This document shows positions 35,679 to 47,565 of a DNA stretch of 64,000 nucleotides, piece by piece (the first letter of the stretch is position 1; the number at the start of each line of letters is the position of its first letter). The translations under genes and the position numbers were made by a program. The DNA comes from Glossina fuscipes (taxonomy: Eukaryota; Arthropoda; Insecta; Diptera; Glossinidae). Below the pieces are notes generated by a model. That model was given only the letters and a program-made list of their open reading frames with translations, did no database searches and was not told the DNA's origin. Location of the stretch: positions 206,392-270,391 of the forward strand of contig NW_024003803.1 in NCBI RefSeq assembly GCF_014805625.2, given 5' to 3'.

Positions 35679-36710
35679 TTCTTGGCCTTATTAATTTTTA
35701 TTGAAAGTTGACGAAGCACAAGTCGTTCTCTAAAATTTGAAAAAAGGCCAGAGGGAAACTAAACGAAAAATTGTTTGGACGGATGAAATAAGAAAGCTAT
35801 GCGATAGTTGCAACAACCAACTTACCGACGGCTAATTTCTAGCCTACCCGATCGAAGGCTCAGCTTTATTACTTTGAATTAACGTTTTGAACTTTGGTAT
35901 AGGAGCAGTTTTGTAACAACACGTCAATGAATGTTGGGTACCACTTGCATTTTAATTAAAAAAATGTTCGGAAGGACAATGTCGTTATAGTACTTCTTAT
36001 CGAGAACAACAAGCAATATATTTTGGTGTTAAACATTTCCTGTACTAGTTCAAAGGCCACACAGTTGCTATTTGGCAAGAGATCAAAAATCTAATGAAGA
36101 ATTAGAACACCTTTTTCAATCCTCAGCACACACTCTTATTTGAAAGAAAATCAAATTAAAAAATCTAAATTTAGAACTTCTTTGTGATTGTTTTACACTT
36201 ATCATACGTCCCTTAGTGACGTAAAAGTTTCGCAAAGAATTATTTGATATTATGCACAACTTGTCACATTATGGTCCAAAATCTGCAATTAAAGTGATTA
36301 CTGAAAGATTCGATTACAGATAGTACTTAACATGTATTGAGAGATCCACAATATAGCCGAAAGCCAAACCTTTGGATGATATTATTACTATTATTACTGA
36401 GTCAGTTAATAACGTTTGTCTTCATAGATGAATATCTAGATTTGGTGTACGAACCAAAATTAGAACCAATCAAGACCGACAGTTTAATTCCTATCTTTTC
36501 TAAGAACTCGCGTGTGGAAATGCTTGGTTCGAAAATCGTCCACACAACATTATGTTAACGTCATAGTACCGGCTAAATTGAAAGGTGGCTAATGTAAACA
36601 CTGATGCTGGTTATCTGCCCGCTGAATTATTCTATGGTACAACTTTACAATTCTCTGGTCTATTCATAGCGGAAAAGGCTCGGGAAGTATGATATTGTAG
36701 CTAAAAAGAA

Positions 36711-37349
36711 ATACAAACAAAGCAAATGACATGCTCTCGAAAATCTGTCGACTGAGTATTACGAATGTTGAGAATGGCAGGTACCGAAAGAATAATTCGG
36801 GCATCGAACATGTCACTTATTCAAATGGTGGCAGCGATTGCTAGCTATCTGGTAAGTTGGAGTTTGAAGCAAATATTTCAGCCAACGCATTAGCTTTATC
36901 AATTGATTCAGATATTATTTGCTCATTATTGCGTAGAATTGGAATCTATGAGGTAGATTAGTTTCAAGATTTTTTCACGAACGATTAAAAGCTCTTGCTG
37001 CCTTTTTTTGCGGCAAGAATTTTGACAAGTAGGCGCTACTTGTGTAGAGACTCTTGACGACGGTGGAGACGAAGGACTGGTTGCACATATTTCTAGACGG
37101 TTTAAGTAAGGGATTAGTTTGATGATTTGATCTTAGCCAAAATTTAGCTATTTCTCAGCATCCCACTGCATCTTTGCAAGCTTGATTAATCCACTACTTG
37201 TCTTTAAGCATGAAATGAAGATTTAAAAAACACCTAAGAGGAAGGAAAGAAAACCAGCACGGCAGGCGCGGCCAAATAGGATGTCACGGATACGAATGGA
37301 TTAATGGTAATAGGCAACAATAGGTTAGTCATGATAAGCGAAAAGTGAG
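36711..37349. other. spacer
   Basis: No gene, RNA or repeat was recognised. Confidence 0.5.
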
Positions 37350-37980
37350 ATATCATGGCAGATCACGTAAAACAAAACCCAGAAAATTTCTCTGAACAGA
37401 TTCTATTCGATCGAGGTGATAACGATAATAAAGTGCCCAAAAAATGACAGAATACTCCAAAGTCGGGCGAACAAGCTCAGTGTAAAGACGTTTGCATATA
37501 CACGGATCATTACATTTTTTAGCCCATTTCTTAATAAAATTTAAAGCCGACTTAGCGTTATTAACAGAAAACTCAATACGAACGCCGAGCTTGAGTTCAA
37601 AATCAAATAACGCACCCAAATCTTTGAAGGTATATTGTCCAGCACATCATTATTAATATAATAACAAGCGGACAGTAGAGACCCCCAAGATAATGACTTT
37701 GTTTTGCATTTGCTTAAATTATCTGACACACTGTTCGTAGATCATCAATCATTCAAGGATGATAAATCAAATAATAGCGTCAACCGCGGAGTTAACAGAA
37801 GTATAAATTTTCATATCATTTGCAATCATAAGAGTTTTAGTAAAGCGGATACACGAAGGGAGATCATTAGTGTATGAAACAAATAACATAGGGTCCAAAT
37901 GACTCCATCCTCGAACTCTCGATGAAATCAGGATTTCTTGCGAAAATGTGGAATTCAATAACACTCTTCGTGTATGATGA
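37350..37980 (-). pseudogene. CR1-like LINE fragment: reverse transcriptase
   Basis: Minus-strand pieces follow the RT order. About 37960-37770 reads PMLFVSYTNDLPSCIRF and then LMIANDMKIY, which is the degenerate YADD region with the box changed to IAND. About 37730-37640 is a linker. Bases 37619-37353 read LGVRIEFSVNNAKSALNFIKK, LVRPTLEYSVIFWALYY and RIESVQRNFLGF, the thumb region. These match in order the element at 46456-47200 (YADDVKLF, LVRPILEYASVVWSPSY, SIESVQKQFLLF), so it is the same clade but a different, older copy. Frames are shifted and it is inactive. Confidence 0.78.
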
Positions 37981-39600
37981 CTAAGGTGATTAAAAAATCA
38001 CAACAGCAAATTCTCAAAGAAGCCCAATTGATGGCGCGTATAGGTGGCTCCTCCTGGATGGAGCTTCATGGCTCCCTTTATCAAATTCGTTAATTATTAT
38101 ATATTCTCCAAATTTTTCTAATAACTTGATGGTGTGCGCCTGACAAATGAAGGATTGTAAAGTGTTCAGGCTTGCGAAAAACTATCGTTCACTTTGCTTG
38201 GTAAAATTTATATAATCTTCCACAATTAAGTTTTTCCATCATGCTTTTCGAAGGAAAAATCCCATGCCAGTTAGGATAAAATACCTTAGAGCACGTAATT
38301 CCGAAAAGAGATCCGAGAAAGAGAGAGAGAGAGAGACAGAGATTTCTCACTTCGTATTACTTATTTAATATTATGATCATTCTGACCAGAAAATAAATTG
38401 ATTGCAAACATAATTTTTCCTACACACTATATTTAATGATCTAATCCCTTCGCTATAAGTGCTTATAAAAAACCTCCAAATTTGAACTTGTACTCGTTTT
38501 CTGATAATAGAAATCAATGGGCACACATCAATACTTCATGAATTAGAATTAATTACAACTGATGATTATGATATCTTTATTAATCTCCTGGGTATACAGC
38601 TGTTTTATTTATTTATTTACGTTAGTTTAAACTTATTAGCTACATTGCCAAATTCAACTAATATCAACAGTGAGGAAAACAAAAAAAACAAAAATAGATA
38701 CAATGTTACCCGTAATCTGATAACATCAGAGGGAATAATAATATATTATAACACTAAATAATATGTGCGAAGAAATAATTAATTAATATTTAATTACCAA
38801 TTCATTATCGATTAACTTATTATTTTATTAATGTAACTTGTAAGGAAGCGTTTTGCTTCCTTTCTGATAATAGATTAGTCCGCACAAATGTCTACCCTTA
38901 GACCCTAAAAGTATTCAGGCTGTTTTTTTCTTCCGCACAAAAGACTAAATATCCTTTGGTTGGTCATTCCCTTTTCTTGGATACGAGTATTTTCCTCTAC
39001 GCTACCGTGAGATCATCCCCCCTCCAGCACAAATGCTTGGTAATCTAGGTTATTGTAAAAAGGAAAATATATATAAAGAAGATAAGAAAAAAAAGAAGAA
39101 AAGCTTATTGTATCAAGACTATGCAACGTACGTTGTATGGATAGTCCGCTCATTATACGCTATATCTCCGAAACCTTCCCTAGCAATAATATATGTATAA
39201 GTAATACACGTATAAGTTATATACATAAGTATATCCATGCCTTATCTTTTCCTGGGGAAACATGACATAAATACTCTCGATGAACAATTTGCAATACGCT
39301 GGGCAAGATGCCTGTATATCGTATTTTACTTCTATTTGTCAACAAGCTACATTTAGCATTGAACTATTCACATTATGCAAAGGCACATACCTAACGGTCT
39401 TATGGTTTTGCAAAATCATGTACCTAATGGTCTCGAATGTTCTCTATTTACGGGTGTTGTCATGCTTGTATATTGACAGCTAGCACATTGCATTGTTAAC
39501 GCTTTTTATACATGTTCGATCATATGATTTGGTATCTAAGATAGCAGTAATAACAAAATATACGCAAGAATATCATTATAACACATATACTAGTGAGTGT
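37981..39600. other. AT-rich spacer with short GA repeat
   Basis: A GA run lies at 38321-38336. The rest is AT-rich without a recognised gene. Confidence 0.5.
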
Positions 39601-40150
39601 TGAGATTGTAGCAGAGGTCTAGTCAAAACATCTATGTAACGGAATAGCGACAGTGATCGCGGCTATAAAAGAGTGCAATACGCTCATCCTTTCAGCGTGT
39701 TACAGCAGCCAGAGGTAAGAAATCACAGACGGCATATCTATTTGACGTTACCGATGGGAATATCTTTTTTCACTTTAAGGATAGGGGATGCCTGGCTCAG
39801 CTTAGTCGCCATCCCTGAATAACCGATAGGACTACTAAACTTTCTGGATAGGAGATGGCTGGCTCCGCTTAGCCGCCATCCCTGAATGACAGATCGACAC
39901 TCTCTTCAGTGACGTGAAACGGTTAGAGACTATTAAAACAAATAGAATGTAGATAGGGACGGACGAGTGGCCCTATAGGCCGAGGTTGGCTGCGGCGTGT
40001 TTTCTTTGCAGAATCTCGCGGTACGAAGAAAACATGGTGAATAATCTGTGAGGACGGCCAAAAACGTGGATAGTTTTAAACAAGAGTCGGGTCGTGAATC
40101 ACAACGCTAGTGACATGACATGAAAATCCACCAGACCAAGTTGAACTGGC
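39601..40150 (+). promoter_or_regulatory. candidate TATA promoter with donor site and two hairpin repeats
   Basis: TATAAAAG at 39664-39671 is followed by TTCAGCG about 30 bases later (possible initiator) and by a splice-donor-like AGAGGTAAGA (GT at 39715-39716). Downstream are two direct repeats of about 50 bases, 39779-39830 and 39846-39898 (shared GGATAGGRGATGSCTGGCTC, then GCCATCCCTGAAT). Each can fold because GGATGGC/GGATGCC faces GCCATCC. The segment is richer in G and C than the flanks. It could be a host promoter or the LTR/leader of an unrecognised retroelement. Only the motifs and repeats are directly seen. Confidence 0.3.
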
Positions 40151-40393
40151 GAATTCACATAGCATTTTATGAATTTAAAGACGGAGATAATATAAAAATA
40201 CCGTCAGGACGCGGGGAACAGGAGGTATGTAAATTTATCATTCCTTAAAAGTGTTCTCTTAAACCAACTAGGACAAAAAGGTCTCATTATTTCATATGGA
40301 TAGATACCCATATGTACGTTAGTGTGCCTATATGGATTTTCAAAAAAATCAGCAGAAAAATTAGTAGTAACGTAGCTATCAGACTCACAAATT

Positions 40394-40800
40394 TTAATTA
40401 CACAGAAGAGATTGGAACCCCCACATCTTCTTTTTAAAATCTACGAACTTGGTATTTGGTAAATATTTTGAATAGTATATATCTTTTAAAAAATTGTATT
40501 CACGTATTACATCTGAATACTTTATATTATTAAGTGTACAACCGCTCCACTTGAACTTTTTAAACAACTTTGTTCTTTTGTCGCGATTCGTTCTTAAACA
40601 TTTACCGAACCACCGAGGACACGTTGATTTATCACCACCTATTAATTTCAAAAAAATTAATTCAAATTCACGAGTAGTGGATGTAACCACAGATCAGATG
40701 AAAAATTTAGACTTGTTGATATCCGGCTTAAGTCACTTTTTAGTAAAGGGCAAAAATATGATAGCTTCATTCAGTACAGTCCAGAAGTGTTGTTGAGACC
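40394..40800 (-). pseudogene. CR1-like LINE fragment: region between endonuclease and RT
   Basis: The minus-strand frame contains CPRWFGKCLRTNRDKRTKLF, then KKFKWSG, then YYSKYL and FVDFKKKMWGF. The element at 45 kb has CPTWFNKTIKYCKNRKNTLF, KKYSKSGS and FFEFVNSKRK at the corresponding place, so this is the same segment of a related element. It lies on the same strand as, and upstream of, the RT fragment at 37.35-37.98 kb. The two could be parts of one element separated by later insertions. Frames beyond 40394 are lost. Inactive. Confidence 0.7.
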
Positions 40801-41403
40801 ACGTACATTTTGATAAAACACAAGCACACGACTTAAACACGAATTCGTGTTTAATTTTCTAATGGCTTTAATAAGGCTATGAAGTAGTGTCAGTTTTTTT
40901 TACACAGAACAAGGATTAATTGTAGAAGTAGATGGCTCAGTTAGAGCTGAGCATCCTGCACGCACGGGTTTTGTAGTCGTTTTCCTAGGAATGAATCCCT
41001 TAAGCAGAACTCTCGCAGGCCATATGAATGTGTTTATCGTATATTGAAATTGTTTCGGAGGAACAGAAATTTTAAACGATGAAATTCTGATCTTCTTCCT
41101 GATGCCACTTCAAGTAAACCTGTCACTTCCCCTAACACCATTTCTGCAGTCCAACCGACCAACAATCTAGTTAAATTTCTAACCGTTAACGTTCCAAAAC
41201 CAGTAGTCTTCAATTCTTTTTCTTTTTTTCTAATATGACCAATCATTAACGGGAAGTATCTGGTAAAGGTAAAATCTAGAAATCTACAATATGAGTTGAC
41301 GTAAATCGTGAAAAGAAAACAACTTCTATATGACATCAAATATTTGATTATTTTCCGTACATATATATACATTTTCTCTTCCTTACTGTTACACATATGT
41401 ATG
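40801..41403. other. spacer, possible decayed coding trace
   Basis: On the plus strand about 41090-41220 reads SSKPVTSPNTISAVQPTNN and then LVKFLTVNVPKP, a serine/threonine/proline-rich stretch of a kind seen in retrotransposon ORF1 tails. It is too short and generic to assign. Confidence 0.3.
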
Positions 41404-42310
41404 TAATGAAAGAAAAGGAAGATCGGCAAGACTCGGTTGAAGATGTGAAGGAAAACTTTAAGTTTTATAAAATAATATCAAATAGTAATAAAAAAAAAAG
41501 GCAACATTATTATCTAGAACTCCATGAAAGCCAAATAGAAGTCGGTAAAATGGATAAACGTTAAAAAAATCTTATTTGAGTGCGAGTATAAAAATGTAAT
41601 GATGTATTATTTTCAATAAATTTCCAAAAACAAAAGCTTTAACTATTAAGGACAAATATAAAATAACTTTGTAAAGATAGTATTTAAATAGCTTAGTGCG
41701 AGATTCACACAAGGAAAAGATCTATTAAAACATATTTTAGTATACCCATAGATTAAAAAAACAGCGTTGTATAAATTAAAGATTATAAAATCAAGCAAAA
41801 AAATTAAATCAAGAAAAATAAATTAATCAAGTGTTTCAATACAGCTCCAAAGATAGTTAAGCTTGACTATAGCGCATTTGCTGTTGGTTATAGAGGACGT
41901 CATCACATTGAAACCCTTGATGATTTTCCCGAAATTAATTATGGGCGATGTTGTGGCTGTATTAGAATGTGAGGAACACATCAAGTAAGGAGTAAATCAC
42001 ATTAGTTTTTAGAAGTAGTAATAGAAAAAAACAAAAAATAACAAATATCATGAATTAAATGTGTAGTACGTTTGGCGACGGTGAAGTATAGGTGTGTGCG
42101 TGTGTGTGTGCGTAGGAATGCAACTATAGACAATGACGTAACGAACCCACGGACAAAAGAACAATACTACCAGACTATGGGAATGTTAGATAAGATACGC
42201 CGTTAGATGTTTATCATTTATATATATACAAATTTTGTGTTTTTTTTCTTGTTTTTTTTTGGGTTAGCCATGTGGTGCCAAAAAAACTCACATACTATAT
42301 AGCATCACAA
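41404..42310 (+). repeat. dispersed repeat with decayed Myb/SANT-like frame, copy 2
   Basis: It aligns with the minus strand of 16997-17645 over its first 600 bases and with 53370-54065 over its last 700. It starts MKEKEDRQDSVEDVKENFKF, corresponding to the clearer WSDEDVKNVFKF of copy 1. At about 41860-41985 it reads APKIVKLDYSAFAVGYRGRH and then IETLDDFPEINYG before the frame shifts into GDVVAVLEC. A GT-rich tract lies at 42093-42112. The 3' part (42200-42310) ends in GGTTAGCCA near a T-rich run, also seen in copy 3. The decayed frame suggests a transposon-borne DNA-binding protein; no transposase was seen. Confidence 0.65.
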
Positions 42311-42720
42311 AACGGCACCTAACGGAAGCTTAAGAAGGGGTTCCTGTATTAAAAACACTTCTACACATTTTTTTCTATTCCTTATTATATATAATAGCAC
42401 TACGTTGGTCGCAGCGTCATTAAATGGCACCCAACGAGAATCGAAAAGAAGAAGAACTTAGATCCTCAAAATAATTTAATTTCCTGTTTTGATTTATATA
42501 TAATTTATTTTGTATACGTTGATCGCTCTATCTTCATAAAATGGCAGCGAATTATTCTTATTGAAAGTTTTTCTCGTCTAAATTGTTTAAATTTTATTAG
42601 TATTTTATTTAAGTGAAAAAAAAAAGTTTTTCTATTTCAATATGTACATTCATTTATCTATACATATATTCATTTTAATATATGTTGGCCGCTAAAAAAA
42701 TTCTTGTTTACAAAGTATTG
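42255..42720 (+). repeat. diverged tandem units with GTTGGTCGC...AAATGGCACCCAACG core
   Basis: Related units start near 42263, 42400, 42517 and 42682. The middle two show the pattern best: CGTTGGTCGCAGCGTCATTAAATGG at about 42403 and CGTTGATCGCTC...CATAAAATGGCA at about 42517. The first has ACAAAACGGCACCTAACGGA. Spacing is about 115-165 bases with AT-rich DNA between. No coding capacity. It lies directly after the dispersed repeat copy 2. Confidence 0.45.
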
Positions 42721-43600
42721 CGCTATGAAAAAAAAAGGAAAATCAAAAGGAGAAAGCAGTTGCTAATGTTCTTTTCAATTACTTCAATTATTGCAGTGTT
42801 TAATGAGACAGGTTACATATGTGCATGCATACTTCTCGTTTGCATTAAAATCATTCAATTATTCTGTATATGTTGGTATGAGAGCAGAATTAAGATATGA
42901 GAGATTACAAATTTGACACTCTCATCTACTCTATCTATGCGTATGCATGTGCGTAATCTTTAACTTAGCTTTATAATTTCAATAGTGAGCATTGGTAGCA
43001 GGCAAAAGCAAATACAGTAGATCCCGATTAACAGTGATGGGCACCACTTTATAGACTGTATGATTTAGAGTTGATGAATAATTTTGCGTTTGGTTATTAC
43101 GAATTTTCGTTTACATATTATATATTTCATCAAAATTTTTTTATTTACATAGTCTGGCAACTTGTTAGTTTTATTGCTAAAATTTTTTATGTTTTCGTTT
43201 TATACGTGTTTAAAACGGAATTTATGTAAAAGTATAAAAGGTTTGAACGTGTAAAGTGTAAAAATTCATTAATTACATTAAAATTTTTGTGATTTTCATT
43301 TTGGTTCTTGCGATTAGCACTTGTGATCGCAAATCTAAATCTCTTTCGAGTCTTATCTAGTTTTTCTTTTGAGTTTTTTTTTTATTATTTTTTTTATTTT
43401 CTTCCTTTGGTGTGAATAGCTTTTCTCTTCGCTATTTACCGTTGCTTTAGTAGTGTAGATCTTACGTGTAATTTTAGAAAAAATTTAAGAGAAAATTTTT
43501 CTGATTTGTATTCTCTCTTTTTTCGGGCTTCCAGTTTGGTTTTGCTTTCTCTTGTTCTTTTTCTCTCTTGTTACACTGACAACATAACGGAGAAGTTTTA
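42721..43600. other. AT-rich spacer, probably including the LINE 5' untranslated region
   Basis: T-rich and otherwise featureless. The start of the CR1-like element that follows could not be located. Confidence 0.4.
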
Positions 43601-43703
43601 TTAAGTTTCTTAAATTTGTAGATAAACTTAGAGTAGTAGATTCTTTTGAATTTTTTTTCTTTTTGGTCCTAATAATTCACTTCTTTCTTTTCGTTGGCTT
43701 GAC

Positions 43704-44771
43704 ATGGAGTGCTTATATACACCATGTCGCGCAAAAACAGGCCCGGAATCGGATAGATTCGTTTCTTGTTGGCTCTGCGAGCGCTTTGGTCATGCAAAGT
43801 GTGCCGGTATTCTCGGCCGTGCTGCTGATGCAGTCGCTGACCCTTCCAAAGGCTTAAGATGCTCATCTCCTGACTGTAGGCAGCGGGACATTGATTTTTA
43901 CAAACTTTTTACGGAGACGCGAAATGATTTCTCGGAATTGAGTAGAAATCTCGGCTCCTTGTGGGAGAAGTTTGAGCTAATTAAGTCTAGGTTTGATGAG
44001 TGTCGTTTCATTGAGCACTCATCTTCTACCCAAGCCAGAAAAATAACAACTCGTAGCGTAGCGCGTGGGACTTCACCTCTGAGTTCCTCCAAATTTGATT
44101 CGTTGGTACAAGTTACCGCTCCCTCGAACTCTAAAATGAACATTAATGTTTCCGATATTGCTGAGTCGGTTGGTAACGAAACAGTTACAAACAAGCCGGC
44201 AAGTCCTTCGATTTTAAGCTACGCTGAAGTGGCAAGGGTATCTCCACCAAGAGCCGCCACTCACTCTAATCAAGTGCCATCGCCTAAAAATAATGAAGAG
44301 AAAAATAAATCATTCTTTCCCCCTGACTGTTCGCACGTGAACGCTGGTCATACTGGGCAAGTCGCACAAGCTGCTGGTGCAAGGGCGAGAACGCCATCTA
44401 TATTCTCCCCAAGTCTATACTCCTCAACCGTGAAGTCTCCTGTTCCAAGTAATGACATTTGCTTGACGGCAGTTGCTACCAGAAACGCAATTTTTGTGTC
44501 AAGACTGGTACCTGAAACATCGGTGGATAATATAAAAAGTTATCTGGCGGCGAAAGCCCCATCAGTCAACTAAAAGCGCGTTAGCATTTTCAAAAAGGCT
44601 CCTTCTCAATCTAGGGCAATCTCCTCTTTTAAAATACCAGTTCCGACTGAAAACAGTGATATGTTGTTAAACAAACCATTGTGGCCGGTAGGATCCTTAA
44701 TTAAAGAATTTATCCCTCGAGATCGTCCCCGTAATACCAAAGCAATAGTCTTGTCGCCTTCAAAAAACTAA
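43704..44771 (+). pseudogene. CR1-like ORF1 with PHD-like zinc finger, one in-frame stop
   Basis: The ATG at 43704 opens a frame interrupted only by TAA at 44571-44573 and then open to TAA at 44769-44771. Residues 3-60 carry the finger: C3, C8, CWLC (about 23-26), HAKC (about 31-34), and C..DC near residue 57, a C4HC3 pattern as in PHD domains. A serine-rich linker follows with SILSYAEVARVSPP at about residue 175. Near residue 260 a segment reads AIFVSRLVPETSVDNIKSYL, continuing after the stop with VSIFKKAPSQSRAISSFKIP, the C-terminal fold of such ORF1 proteins. In CR1-type elements ORF1 binds nucleic acid; the finger may target chromatin, which is inference. Confidence 0.8.
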
Positions 44772-44779
44772 ATGTTTCT

Positions 44780-47565
44780 TCAGGCCCATTATCTCTCATT
44801 TATCAAATTTTAAGAGGCCTTAATTCAAAAATTCATTCTACTTTTCTAAATTCAGTGAGCACGGAGTTTTTCTGTTTGGTCTTCACCGAAACTTGGGTAA
44901 AACCCGCTCTTCATTTGTCGGAACCTTTTCATTATTCTTTCCAAGTCTTCAGAAATGATCGAGTGAATCGCATTGGTGGTGGTGTATTGATTGCCGTATC
45001 TGCGTCAGTCCCGTCCAATTCAATAGAATTCCCCACTTCTCCTGACGTTGAATTTATCGCCATTCGTGCGATAATGCCTAACAAACAGCTATTTGTAACC
45101 TGCTCCTATATTCCTCCAAATTCTGATATCTCCATTTACAAGAAACACGCTGCCCTCATTTGTGAAGTGGCCAAGCGGGCTAGACTTAACGATTGCCGTT
45201 GCATAGGGTGACTTCAACTTGCCTCAAGTCACTTGGTGTGACATTGATAATTCTGGCTGTTTGATTCCTACTTCAACGTCTGATAGGGCTGTTGTATTCT
45301 TTAGTGAATTGTTTGACCATAATTTGGGTCAATATAGTCGTACCCCTAATTGCAATGGTAGACTGCTTGAGCTCTACATTTGCCAACTTTCCTGAGGTTA
45401 ACGTAAATCGTTGCCCACCTTCTAGTTTACCTGAGGACCCTTATCACCCATCTAAGTGCATTTCCTTCCAACATATGAATGATGGTTCGTTGAACTGCCT
45501 TAATGTGCCAAATCAAACTTTTTTTAATAAATGTTATGTTTTTCATAAAATCAGTATTGTATTGCTAGAACATCATCTTTTACATATGAGGCTTGATTTC
45601 TCAACCGGAAATATTGAAAGCTTATTGTCATCGTTCTACAATACATTAAATCTAGCTATTGCTGCATCTGTTCCGATCAAGCAGTGCCGACCTCGAAGCA
45701 GATGTCCCACCTGGTTTAATAAGACAATTAAATATTGCAAGAATAGAAAAAACACGCTATTCAAAAAATATTCGAAAAGTGGCTCTGCGCTTGACTATTT
45801 CGCTTACTCGGTGGCGAGGCATAGATTTAACTCCCTCAACCATCATTATTACTGCAGATACCTTCAGTTCATTAAATCCTGTCTGTTTGCTAATCCTAAA
45901 TTCTTCTTTGAATTTGTTAACTCTAAAAGAAAAATATCCACATATCCCCCTTCTTTTAATGGCTCTGATTCCTCGGATGACTTTGAAATCTCAAAGCTAT
46001 TTGCTGAATATTTCCGACGAAACTTTTCGATTGCTAATTTCGATTTATCAGCAAACTACCCATATCTTATAACTAAATCGGTTTCAATACCTAACTTGGT
46101 TTTTTCGGAAGATGACGTTTCTAAAGGGTGGAGTTCTCTTAAATACAGTTGTTCGCCTGGACCTGATGGAATTCCATCATGTGTACTTAAATCTTGCGAT
46201 GTCGAGTTATGTGGTGTGATCTCAAAGATTTTTAACCTGTCCTTTAAATTAGGTGTAGACAATTTGTTGAGAACTACAGAGGCATAGCCAAGTTGTGTGT
46301 CTTGCCCAAGTTGTTCGAGCGAGTTGTGACTCAGCATTTGGCCTTTGCCATTAATTCGTATATTTGTCCGCACCAACACGGCTTTCGGAAAGGGCGATCT
46401 ACAGTCACTAACTTGTTAGAGTTTAAAGGCTTTTTATAGTGGCTCTCGCACACATGTGATATACACTGATTTAAGCAAAGCGTTTGATATGGTTAACCAT
46501 AACTTACTTATCTTTAAACTCCAAGAATCTGGCTTCCCTTTCTATTTAGTGAAATGGATAAGCTTTTATCTGCACAACAGATCCTTCAGGGTTTTGTTCA
46601 ACTTCATCACCTCGGATGAATTCCCCGGTATATCTGGCGTACCTCAAGGAGGTCCCATTTTATTTAATTTATACGTTAATGATCTTCCATCAGTGGTTAA
46701 TTCCAGCCGGACCTTAATGTATGCTGATGATGTGAAACTGTTTTCTTCCTTCTCTGTTGAATCCCAATCACATCAGCTTCAAGGTGACTTGGATAATTTT
46801 GTTGCATGGTGTTCTTTGAATCTGCTGAAACTAAATCTGAGTAAATGTAAGAAGCTTTCATTCTCAAGAAGAAAGTCATTCATTACTCAGTATTTCATAG
46901 ATTCGCATAAGTTGGAGGATGTCGATTGGATCACAGATTTAGGCGTTCTATTTGACCATAGGTTACGTTTTAACTTGCATATTGTGCTCTCGATTAGCAA
47001 AGCTAGGTCCGCGCTTGGTTTTATAAAAAGGTGGTCCAAAGAGCTTGATGATCCCTACATTACGAAAAGGCTTTACATGTGTTTGGTTAGACCCATACTC
47101 GAGTATGCCTCAGTGGTGTGGTCTCCTTCATACAGGTGCTACGTCGATTCAATCGAATCTGTTCAAAAGCAATTCTTGCTGTTTGCCCATAGAAATTTGG
47201 GTTGGGATCCGGTTGCCTCTCTTCCTCCGTATGAAAATAGGTTGCTTCTGCTGTCCCTACCGTCTCTTGAGAAACGTAGATTTGTTCTTGGCGTTTCCTT
47301 TCTAATTAAAGCAATAAATGGTGCCATTGACTCGCCTTCATTACTTGGTGAAATAAGCTTTAATGTCCCTAACCGCTTCTCCAGGCACTTAATCTTGGTT
47401 AAGCTTAGTCAGTGTAAATTTAATTATGAGCTGTTCAATCCGCTCAGAGTCCTTTGCAAGAACCTAAATGACGTCTATCACTTATTCTCGTTATCGGACT
47501 TTTTAAAGTCCATTAAAGCAACATTGCTTAATACGCGCGATTTACCTATGTCGTATTTAAATTAG
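44780..47565 (+). pseudogene. CR1-like ORF2 (endonuclease, RT), frameshifted and partly deleted
   Basis: The endonuclease starts near 44790 (LIYQILRGLNSK), then FTETWVKPALH, GGGVLIAVSA and YIPPNSD, to 45211. A one-base shift then places GDFNLPQVTWCD in another frame. The linker (CPTWFNKTIKYCKNRKNTLF) lies at about 45700-45770. RT starts near 46130 (SCSPGPDGIPSCVLK). About 46270 the sequence jumps directly to VRNYRGIAKLCVLPKLFERV, losing the RT part that normally lies between. A stop and shift follow near 46435, then 46456-47565 is open: YTDLSKAFDMVNHN, GVPQGGPILFNLYVNDLP and MYADDVKLF. Three residues are missing in the VPQG box, where families read VPQGSxLGPxLF. There is no RNase H. The catalytic YADD is kept, but the gene is dead. 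Confidence 0.82.

Larger units (their letters stand above)
34080..36710 (+). mobile_element. Ty3/gypsy relic, split by a later insertion
   Basis: The left part has reverse transcriptase traces: FFKIDLVEA at about 34115-34145, then SNAVQKFQRFMHEVL and CVYINNILIAS (34215-34325), where the usual YIDD/YVDD catalytic box is changed to YINN. The right part starts after 35679. It has an RNase H end at about 36000-36090 (YFGVKHFLY, KGHTVAI). It then shows the integrase zinc-finger region HNLSHYGPKSAIKVITERF at about 36250-36315 and an integrase end at 36620-36675 (PAELFYGTTLQFSG). Both parts are in the same order and strand, so this is one element. The extra distance between RT and integrase is explained by the 1.18-kb insertion at 34485-35664. 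Frames are broken throughout and no LTR was found. Confidence 0.75.

Noticed and set aside
38321..38336. GA repeat as a possible GAGA-factor site
   Set aside because: Short and isolated, with no promoter elements next to it.
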